Assembly: GCF_024323335.1 (NCBI RefSeq)
Contig: NC_066582.1
Coordinates: forward strand, 184,916,973 to 184,980,972
Direction of reading: 5' to 3'
Origin: Lathyrus oleraceus
Lineage: Eukaryota > Streptophyta > Magnoliopsida > Fabales > Fabaceae
DNA length: 64,000 nucleotides
Shown here: piece by piece, positions 22,931-32,058 of the stretch
Layout of the letters: every line of letters starts with the position of its first letter
Position numbering within the stretch: the first letter of the stretch is position 1
Translations under genes and position numbers: made by a program
Notes under the pieces: model-generated
Seen by the model: the letters and a program-made list of their open reading frames with translations, nothing else
What the model was told of the DNA's origin: nothing
Databases searched by the model: none

Positions 22931-23883
22931 TGAAATTCTGGTATCATATATGAGATGTCGAAGGTAATGTCACGACACTAATATTTAAACGATACAAATA
23001 GAATAAAAGATAAAGAACAGTAATGCAAGAGACGCAAGCAATTGCAAACCCAGTTCGGTGCAAACTCACCTACGTCTGGGCGCTACCAAGCCAGGGAGGA
23101 AATCCAATAAATATAATCAGTTCAAAGAATCTCAGTAAACAACTTCAAGTTACAGTCTTTTTCACCTAATCTTTACCCGTGTGACTTCTACCTAAGAACT
23201 CTTAGATATGAGATCCTACTCACTCCCCCTCAATCACAGCAGTGATATAAAACAAGAATTACAATGAAAAGAAGACACTCTTCAAAGACACATACTTGAT
23301 CTTACTTAAAAGCTTTAATCAAGTAAACACACACTCATGCTTCAAAGCTTAGAGTGGACAAATTACAACTTAAAAATCAGTCCAATTCAATCATCTATGG
23401 ATGAATGAATGACTTACAATACACACGACCACACAAGACTTAAAACCTTATTCTCTCTCAATATTTTGTTCATTATTTCTTGTGTATAAAACCAGGTTTT
23501 CCACGTCCTTTATATAGAAGCAATTGGTTGGGCTTGAACAACATAAACCCTAAACTATTTTCCACATATCTTCTCATGACAGCTGATTATATCTCCTTGG
23601 GAAATAAGTCAATCTGGTTGTAATTGGTGATTGATAGCGCGTTCAATCATCTCATCAATCATACATAGATTAGCATTAAAAACGTAATCACATAATACAT
23701 AACATTAAGACTGAATGTTCTGTATATAGATGTCATGACATCGGGTCTAATGTCTTAGTAATCTGCATAATCACATTTTAGACATCCTGCAATTACATGT
23801 TATCTTATGTCAAGACAACACTTGTGACAACTTGTGAATATTCTAGGTTTTACCAAAATTGCTGCCAACACATAGAACCAACA
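22931..23883 (-). repeat. Element E 5' LTR
   Basis: 953 bp, TG...CA, next to the PBS on one side and the TTAAT duplication (23884-23888) on the other. A TATA box TATATAAAG is at 23508-23516 on the - strand. Confidence 0.95.
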
Positions 23884-25480
23884 TTAATTCAACCAAGGAA
23901 CCCACCGCAGATCCCAGAACCACTTTCCTGGTGGTATAAACTTGAGCTCCATTGTGCTTTTCATCAAGGAGCACCCGGACACGATATTGAAAACTGCTAT
24001 CCATTGAAATATGAAGTTCAAAAGCTTATGAAGAGTGGTATGGTGTCCTTTGAGGACCGCGCACCAAATGTATAAGCAAACCCTTTGCCCGCTCATGGGA
24101 AGTCTTCAGTGAATATGGTTGACCGTTGGTAATACGGTTAGCGGGCCCAGTCCCGTATTTATCTCATATGGTTGTACCGTACCATTACAATGCTACAATG
24201 ATTAAGGATGGTCAAGAGGTCCCGTTACCTACGACTAGTTCAGTAGTGAGCATTGTTGACGTAACGAAGGTGACCCGCAGTGGTCGAGTGTTTGGGTCGG
24301 TGTTCCCAGAAAACAAAGAGGAAACGATTGCTGGTAAGAAAATGGAGGTGCCTAATGTAGATCCGATTGGTTGTTCAAAAGATAAGTCTGGTGGATCCAG
24401 CAAATTGAAAACCAATGATGATGATGAGGTACTCCGATTGATAAAAAGGAGCGAGTTTAATGTGGTTGAGCAGCTGCTCCAAACCCCCTCAAAAATCTCA
24501 GTGTTGTCTCTGCTGATGAATTCCGAAGCGCACAGAGAAGCACTACAGAGAGTTCTTGAACAAGCATACGTAGAGCATGATGTTACTGTGGATCAGTTTG
24601 ATCACATCATGGCTAACATCACTTCATGTAACAATCTCGGCTTTTGCAACGAAGAACTCCCTAAGGAGGGAAGAAATTATAACCTGGCTTTGCATATTTC
24701 AATGAACTGTAAGGAATATGCTTTGTTGAATGTACTTGTTGACACCGGTTCGTTGCTGAATGTGCTTCCAAAGTTAACTTTGTCAAAGCTATCTTACCAA
24801 GGAGTGCCTATGAGGTATAGCGGTGTAATCGTTAAAGCATTTGATGGTTTGCGTAAGACAGTAATTGGTGAAGTGGACCTTCTGGTTAAGATAGGTCCGA
24901 GTGATTTTCAAATTACTTTTCAAGTAATGGATATCCACCCGGCCTACAACTTCTTATTGGGAAGGCCATGGATTCATGAGGCATGAGCTGTTACCTCCAC
25001 TTTGCATCAGAAATTGAAATTTGTCAAGAATGGCAAGCTAGTGATTGTTGGAGGAGAGATGGCATTGTTGGTTAGCCACATGTCATCTTTCTCGTATGTT
25101 GAAGATGAAGGTGAGGTTGGAACTCCGTTCCAAGCCTTGTCTATTGCTGCTGAGAAGAGAGTTGGGGCACCTATATCCTCGTTGAAAGATGCTTAGAAGA
25201 TTGTTGAAGAAGGTATTGTTAATCAGTTGGGACGCATGGTACAGGTCTCTGACAACAAGGGCAGAACCGGTTTGTGGTTCCAGAAAGGCTCATCAATTGC
25301 AAGATCTGAAGATATGCAACTCAGCTTCCATAGCGGAGGCTTCATTCGTGGCAATAAACAACACTTAGCTGCTGTGCTAGAGGATAGCGAAGAGGAAGAC
25401 TGCACCAACTTTGTAACGCATGGAAAGACATGCAAAAATTGGATTGCTGTTGATATTTCTGTTATTTTGCATCGATCTAA
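23884..25480 (+). pseudogene. Element A gag C-terminus and protease (exon 1 of pol), broken
   Basis: After E, gag resumes (QPRNPPQIPEPLSWWYK, then CAFHQGAPGHDIENCYPLK, a C-x-H-C type region). Stops occur at 24073 and near 24131. Relative to B (39073-40092) about 110 codons are missing between NMVD and VIRLAG. The protease lies in 24126-24986: catalytic VLVDTGSLLNVLP near 24733, and LGRPWIHE near 24960. Stops at 24984 and 25194 interrupt the tail, which runs to ILHRS at the splice donor (25480/25481). The protease would cleave the polyprotein. Confidence 0.85.
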
Positions 25481-25731
25481 GTAATTGCTTTTATATTTTA
25501 AAATCCTTCCCCTATGCCTAAGGGAGAAGTGAACATTGTTTGGGAATTTTAAATTGATCATTAATAAAATTAATTCTATTCATCCACATCTTTGATGTTT
25601 ATTTTTACTTTTTGCTTTATTCTGAAAATGGTAATCACAAAAAACATAAATAAACAATATAAATGTCCATCTGCATAATATTTGGTCACAAATTCACTTC
25701 TCTAAAGTCAAAATATCAAATCATTATGCAG
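25481..25731 (+). other. Ogre intron of element A (protease/RT)
   Basis: 251 bp, donor CTAA/GTAATTGC and acceptor TTATGCAG/GTTGG. Removal joins the protease exon to the RT exon in frame: the split codon AA/G gives Lys, followed by LVSNPIEYND. Unspliced, the protease frame meets TAA at 25482. Element B has the same intron at 37848-38102. A short intron at this place is a recognised Ogre feature that is thought to regulate the amount of Pol. Confidence 0.85.
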
Positions 25732-27330
25732 GTTGGTTTCTAACCCCATTGAATACAATGATCCTTCTCCTTCTCCAAATTTTGAGTTCCCTGTGTTTGA
25801 GGTCGAGGAGGAAAGTGATGTAGAAGTGAGTGATGAATTATCTCGTCTTCTTGAGCAAGATGAAAAGATTATTCAGCTGTTTGAAGAGTAGATTAAGCTA
25901 GTCAACTTGGGTTCCGATGATGATGTGAAGGAAGTCAAGATTGGGTCTCGACTGTGTCCAGATGTCAAGAAGGGGTTGATTGATCTTCTTCGAGAATATT
26001 CAGATGTTTTCACTTGGTCCTATCAAGACATGCCTGGTTTGGATTCTGAGATTGTGGAGCATAGATTATCGTTGAAGCCAGAATGCTCGCGAGTCAAGCA
26101 GAAGTTGAGAAGAATGCATCCTGATATGGCTGTGAAGATCAAAGAGGAAATGCAGAAGCAGATTGATGTCGGTTTCCTTATGACAGCTGAGTGTCCGCAA
26201 TGAGTGGCTAATATTGTGCTAGTGCCGAAGAAAGATGGAAAAGTCCTAATGTGTGTCGATTATAGAGATTTGAATAAAGCCAGTCCAAAAGATGACTTCC
26301 CTCTTCCATACATTGATATGTTGGTAGACAATACTTCTAAATTCAAAGTCTTTTCATTTATGGATGGATTTTCCAGATATAATCAGATCAAGATGGCACC
26401 CGAAGATATGGAGAAGACCACATTCATTACACCCTGGGGAACATTCTGTTATAGAGTGATGCCTTTCGGTCTAAAGAATGCTGGTGCGACTTACCAGAGA
26501 GTAATGACTACTCTTTTTCATGGTATGATGCATAAAGAGATTGAAGTTTATGTCGGTGACATGATTGCTAAATCAATTGATGAAAAGGAACATGTTGAGC
26601 ATTTGTTGAAGCTATTCCAGCATTTGAGGAAATATAAACTCCGCTTGAATCCCAATAAGTGTACTTTTGGTGTTCGTTCTAGTAAGTTGTTGGGCTTTAT
26701 TGTCAGTGAGAAGGGTATTGAAGTTGATCCTGCCAAGGTCAAAGCAATACAAGAGATACCTGCACCCAAAACTAAGAAGCAAGTCATAGGTTTTCTCGGC
26801 CGCTTGAATTATATTTCCAGATTTATTTCCCACATGACTGCCACATGTGCACCTATATTCAAGCTTCTTCGGAAAGATCAGTCTTGTGATTGGACCGAAG
26901 ATTTCCATAGAGCTTTTGACAGTATCAAGGAATATTTGCTTGAACCTCCAATATTGTCTCCACCTGTTGAAGGAATACCGTTGATCATGTATTTGACTGT
27001 GCTTGAAGATAGTATGGGTTGTGTCCTTGGTCAGCAAGATGAGACTGGAGAGAAAGAATTTGCAATTTACTACCCTAGTAAGAAGTTCACCTACTGTGAG
27101 ACTCGGTATTCTATGCTTGAGAAAACTTGTTGCACATTGGCTTGGGCTGCTAACCGTCTGCGCCAATATATGTTGAATCATGCCACTTGATTGATATCCA
27201 AATTGGACTCAATCAAGTATATTTTTGAGAAGCCTACTTTAACTGGGAGGATTGCCCGTTGGCAGATGTTGTTATCAGAGTATGATATCGAATACCGATC
27301 TTAGAAAGCGATCAAAGGTAGTATCTTGGC
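25732..27330 (+). pseudogene. Element A reverse transcriptase and RNase H, broken, YVGD active site
   Basis: A Ty3/gypsy RT: VCVDYRDLNKASPKDDFPLP, FSFMDGFSRYNQI, TFITPWGTFCYRVMPFGLKN. The catalytic box at 26549-26560 reads YVGD; element B keeps YVDD at 37019-37030, so A has lost a metal-binding Asp. RNase H follows (LTVLEDSMGCVLGQQDE, FAIYYPSKKFTYC, MLEKTCCTLAWAANRL). Stops lie at 25888, 26201-26203 (position of a Trp), 27188-27190 (Trp) and near 27302. It begins at the splice acceptor. Confidence 0.92.
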
Positions 27331-27990
27331 TGATCATTTGGCTCACCAACCAATTGAAGATTACCAGTCTGTGCAATATGATTTTCCTAACGAAGAGATT
27401 TTGTACTTGAAAATGAAGGATCGTGATGAACCATTGCTTGAAGAAGGGCCAGAACCTGGTCCCGTTGGGGTATGGTATTTGATGGAGCTGTTAATCAATA
27501 TGGAAATGGCATTGGGGCAATGATTATCACTCCTCAAGGCACACATCTACCATTTACAGCTAGATTAACTTTCAAGTGTACAAACAACATGGCAGAATAT
27601 GAAGCTTGCATTATGGGGCTTGAAGAGGCCATGAATTTTAGAATCAAGTATTTGGATGTCTTCGGTGATTCAGCTTTGGTTGTGAATCAGATCAAAGTAG
27701 AATGAGAGAAAAATCAACCCAGTTTAGTACCATATAGAGATTATGCGAGAAGGATTTCAACTTTCCTTACAAAGGTTGAGTTTCATTATATCCCTCAAGA
27801 TGAAAACCGGATCGCAGATGTTATTGCATCGTTGGTGTCAATGATTGTAGTGAAGTATTGGAATGAAGTTCCCAATTTGTCTGTGATGCGTCTTGATAGG
27901 CTAGCTCATGTGTTTTTTGTTGAAGAAATAAAAGACAAGAACTGTGGTATTACGACATCAAATGTTTCCTCCAAAGTCAAATTTACCCGT
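27331..27990 (+). pseudogene. Element A second (archaeal-type) RNase H, broken
   Basis: The linker (ADHLAHQPIEDYQSV) leads to a frameshift near 27460, then MVFDGAVNQYGNGIG, CTNNMAEYEACIMGLEEA and DVFGDSALVVNQI (27472-27705). These are the D, E and D of a second RNase HI fold, and a further D appears in ENRIADVIA. A stop at 27703 separates it from the linker towards integrase. This extra domain is typical of the Tat lineage. Confidence 0.78.
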
Positions 27991-29156
27991 CTGGGGCATC
28001 TTTGAAAGATAAGAAGACTTTGAGAAGATTAGCCGGAAATTTCTACTTGAATGGTGATGTACTATACAAGAGAAACTTCGACATGGTTTTTCTCAGATGC
28101 ATGGATAGACACAGAGCAGACTTGTTTATGACCGAAGTGCACGAAGGTTCCTTTGGTACTCATTCCAATGGACATGCAATGGCGAAGAAGATGTTGCGAG
28201 CAGGTTACTATTGGCTGACAATGGAATCTGACTGTTTCAAATTTGTGATGAAGTGCCACAAGTGTCAAATTTATGCTGATAAGATTCATGTTCCTCCGAC
28301 ACTATTGAATGTTATCTCTTCCCCATGGCCCTTCTCCATGTGGGGAATTAATATGATTGGGATGATTGAGCCCAAAGCTTCGAATGGACATCGTTTCATT
28401 TTAGTGGCAATTGACTACTTCACAAAATGGGTTGAAGTGGCATCGTATGCAAATGTGACCAAGCAAGTTTTTGTAAGGTTTATCAAGAATCGGATCATAT
28501 GCCGTTATGGTGTGCCAAGTAAGATCATTACTGATAATGGATCGAACTTGAATAACAATATGGTGGAAGCTCTTTGTAAAGACTTCAAGATTTCACATCA
28601 TAATTCTTCTCCCTACAAACCCAAGATCAATAGGGCCGTTGAAGCTGCGAATAAGAACATTAAGAAGATTATCCAGAAGATGGTTGTCACGTACAAGGAT
28701 TAGCATGAGATGCTCCCATTTGCTTTGCATGGGTATCGTACATCCTTCCGCACTTCAATAGGGGCAACCCCTTTCTCTCTTGTTTATGATATGGAAGCAG
28801 TGCTCCCCGTAGAGGTTGACATTCCTTCATTGTATGTGCTCATGGAAGCCAAGTTGACTGAGGCTTAATGGTGTCAGACCAGATTTGATCAGCTGAATTT
28901 GATTGAAGAGAAGAGATTGACTGCCATGTGTCATGGTCAGTTGTATCAACAAAGGATGAAGAAAGCTTTTGATAAGAAGGTCAGACCTCGAGTGGTTAGA
29001 GAAGGTGACCTTGTCCTCAAGAAGATTTTGACGTTCAAGCCAGATTCCAGAGGAAAATAGACTCCTAATTATGAAGGCCCATATCTTACAACTATAGATG
29101 GTGAAGAGTTCACTCGTCCTATGAACGCAGATGCAGTCATGAAATGCTTCGCCTAA
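27991..29156 (+). pseudogene. Element A integrase, broken
   Basis: The zinc-binding region (HEGSFGTHSNGH, then CFKFVMKCHKC), then the core with Asp in LVAIDYFTKWVE, Asp in ITDNGSNL and Glu in RAVEAANKN; B has GAVEAANKN, so a Gly beside the catalytic Glu has changed to Arg. Stops at 28701-28703, 28866 and 29058-29060 follow, two of them where B has Trp. A 45-bp segment corresponding to VVKRSFSGGASIF of B is missing near 29088. It ends CFA at the stop 29154-29156. Confidence 0.9.
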
Positions 29157-29175
29157 AAAAAGAAAAGAACAACTC

Positions 29176-29253
29176 GCTAAGTTGAAAACCCGAAAGGGCG
29201 ACTTAGGCAAAAATGAGTGTCTCGGTGGATAGAAAACCCGAAAGGGCGATCCA
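29176..29253 (+). other. Paired CCC-GAAA-GGG stem-loops after pol (copy A)
   Basis: Hairpin 1 (29176-29208): GCTAAGT pairs with ACTTAGGC around an internal loop and the apical CCCGAAAGGG at 29189-29198. Hairpin 2 (29226-29253): TGGAT pairs with ATCCA around the same decamer at 29237-29246. They begin 20 nt after the pol stop. Element B has both at 3741-3818; in hairpin 1 an A-U pair becomes G-U, so pairing is kept. Structure by eye only. Confidence 0.6.
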
Positions 29254-32045
29254 AGAAAAAATTAGAGACACAACACAGAAAATAATTTCCCGATAAGTTG
29301 AGTACCCCACCTTGGGGAAACTTATGCAAAAATTAGGGATTATGGCAAGTAACTGCATTCTGCTGATCTTCAGTGTTTTGAAGGCTTGTTTGAGCGCAAG
29401 GGTTGACATCAGTTCATCCCCATCAGCGGTCAAGAGCACAGTGGATATCAAGAGTTGGTGGAAGGATTAAGGATCATTTTTATTCAATGTAACCCTTTTC
29501 CATGTAAATTACCATTTTCAACTTTGTAAAAATCCATGGAGTCTTGTCATTTACAGACTACCATTCCATTAAATAAAGTTGAGCTTTTATCCAATTATTT
29601 CTACTCTTATTTACTTCAGCCAATAGTTTTAATTTTTATTATGATCATTTTGAAATTAAATTTTTTAAATCAAAATCAAGTTTTCCTTAAATATATAAAA
29701 GCAAGAATTTTTCAAAGCAAGTAAAAGGAATATCAACAGCATTTCAATGAATAGCAAGTCCTTAAGTGCGAAAAATCAGAGGTTCCCCAAGCAGTTAACC
29801 CTTTGGGTATCCCTAGACATTTGTGTTGATTCAGTTCGTCGGCGGAGTGTTCGACCCTTAGTGGAATTCCTTTCTTCGTCCCCAGCTGATTTGGTTGATT
29901 CAGATACCCTGCAGTGTGTTGTTTTCCCCGACAGAGTTTCTGCCTTCCCCAGCGAAGTTCATTTTTCCTCAGTAGCGTTGATCTTCAGAGATGATTGATC
30001 TTTCCCAGTGGATAGCTTTGGTTTCCCCACCAATCGCCATTCAACTTGCTCCTAGTCAGAGTTTCCTCCTGGTTTATGAGCATCTTTTTGTGATTGTTTC
30101 TTTGTAGGGTTGTCTCCCATTTTTATGGTGTTGACCTAAAATTCCCCATAGATTGGATGTTCTGTTCTCAGCAGATCTCCTCCTTCCCTAGTTAGGTTTG
30201 AACCTTTGGGATGTTGATCTCTCTTTTCTCCAGCAATTGTCTCCATATTTTATGGATTGACCGAGGATTGTACTGGTGGTTCAAATTCTTTATGACACCT
30301 TTGTATCCTTTGTGATCGTTTTGTCAGTATAATCATCATATATACATATACATATACATTCATACAATTTCATAATTTGCATACCCTGCATCTTCATATT
30401 TGATTTGTTTGAGATTCTTATTCTCTGCTATGGCGGTGTTTTATCCCCATACCAAATCTGGCGTATGTCCTCCTTCAATTGTAGAGTGTCAACCCCTTAA
30501 GCAGAAAGACTTTAACCTTTCTCCATTTCCCTACTGAGTTTGTTTCCTCATGGATGGATGTTATTTCAGTTTCCTCTCCAGTGGATTTTCTGGATGGAAT
30601 TACTCCCCTTGAGTTATGTCCTCGATGGGTTGAGTCTTGATTGACCGTTTTCTTTCTAGCTCTTACCTAGATAGATACTTTGGTCCCCTAAGAGTCTATT
30701 ATCCATTAACTGGTAATATTCTTCTTAGTTTGCAGTTTGTTACTTCTTGCCCAATACCTAGCAAAAGTACCCTTATTTTTCTCCTCAGTAGAGTCCCTAG
30801 TGGATCTGTTCCCCAGGATGTATATCCTTGATATGTTCATCCTAACCGGTGACAGATATCTTTCTTTTTCTTTCCTGAGTCTATCCTTGATATGTTCACT
30901 TTAACCAGTGACGGATATTCTCATTTTTGGTATTCTACCTAATAAAAAGGTAGTTGTAATCCCTATTTTGTTCCTCAGAGAGTTAATCCTTGATAATTTC
31001 ATCTTAATCGGTGACGAATTTTCTATTTGATTGGTTTTCTACCTAGTAGCCGGTAGTTGTAAATCCTACTTTATCCCCTCGCAGATTCTATCCTTGATAT
31101 GTTCATCCTAACCGGTGACGGATCTTATCTCCGACGGTTTTCTATCCAGCTTTTGATAGATGTAATTCCTGCCCTTTTTGTTCAGTTGGTATATCCTTGA
31201 TATGTTCATCCTAACCGATGACGGGTATCCTCCTTCGCATTTCCAGGCGAGCTTATCCTTGATATGTTCATCTTAACCGATGACGGATTTCCTTCCCTGT
31301 TGCGTTTATCCTTGATATGTTCACTTTAACCAGTGACGGATATTCTCATTTTTGGTTTTCTACCCAGTAACTAGTAGTTGTAAATCCTATCTTTTCTACA
31401 TTTCCCCAGCAAGGTTATTCTTACCTAGTAGCCGATAATGAATTTTCACTCCTGGAATCCTCAGCGAGTTTATCCTTGATATGTTCATCTTAACCGATGA
31501 CGGGTGTTCTCTCTGTCAGATCTTTATTATCTCCTTACCCAGTAACAGGTAGTGGATGATAAATTTCTGCTCCTCCTGTGTTGAAGTTTATCTTCCCCAA
31601 TTGAGTTGAGTGTGTATTTCCTTAGTGAAATTGCTTTTACTGCATGAGTCGAGTATTTCAGTTTCATCCTGACTTACTCGTGTCCCTTGTAGATGTTGTT
31701 TTTTCCCCGGCTGAGTCTTTCCATTTCGTATGGAATTCCTCTAGTCCCCCAGTAGTTTTAAGTCGTAGCCTGGCCTACGCATAATCCTTTTATTCCCTAG
31801 AATCTCGGTCTCCCTAGTCAGTTTTCCTTACGGAATGCATTGTGCTCTTGCGGATTTTCGGTCTCTCTAATTCCTTTTTCCTCTGTGGCAATATTTCCCC
31901 ACAGCGCATTAACTTTTACATTCATATCATATACATCATGAGGTCTCTTAGGATCAAAATTTGTTTCTCTACGTTGTTATTTAAGCCCATTATACTGAGT
32001 TGACGTGAAGATTTTAACCTTTGCCTCCTCAGTTAGAATGTCCTT
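29254..32045 (+). other. Element A 3' untranslated region
   Basis: About 2.8 kb of non-coding sequence, homologous to 831-3740 in inverse orientation. It contains the minisatellite block at 30822-31512. Short open frames (for example 29747-29998) have no counterpart in B and no recognisable domain. Confidence 0.8.
30822..31512 (+). repeat. Minisatellite block in Ogre 3' UTR (copy A)
   Basis: Eight degenerate copies of ATCCTTGATATGTTCATCCT followed by AACCGGTGACGGATA, starting near 30823, 30883, 30986, 31090, 31193, 31255, 31308 and 31469. Between some of them lies a second motif like TACCTAGTAGCCGGTAGTTG. This is the reverse complement of the block at 1375-2160. Copy numbers and spacings differ between A and B, as expected of a fast-changing array. 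Confidence 0.82.
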
Positions 32046-32058
32046 AAATAGGGGCAGC
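32046..32058 (+). other. Element A polypurine tract
   Basis: AAATAGGGGCAGC lies directly upstream of the 3' LTR TGTAAGACC, matching the tract of B at 818-830. Confidence 0.8.

Larger units (their letters stand above)
14796..23883 (-). mobile_element. Element E: Sirevirus-like Ty1/copia retrotransposon
   Basis: 9,088 bp with LTRs of 953-954 bp (TG...CA), a perfect 5-bp TTAAT duplication, an initiator-Met tRNA PBS and an AAAGGGGGAGTTTG polypurine tract. On the - strand the order is gag, protease, integrase, RT, RNase H and a long third ORF; integrase before RT defines Ty1/copia. A UBN2-type gag plus a long ORF after RNase H points to the Sirevirus (SIRE/Maximus) lineage. gag-pol carries at least eight stops or frameshifts and an integrase deletion, while the third ORF is intact. 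It lies in gag of element A. Confidence 0.93.
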
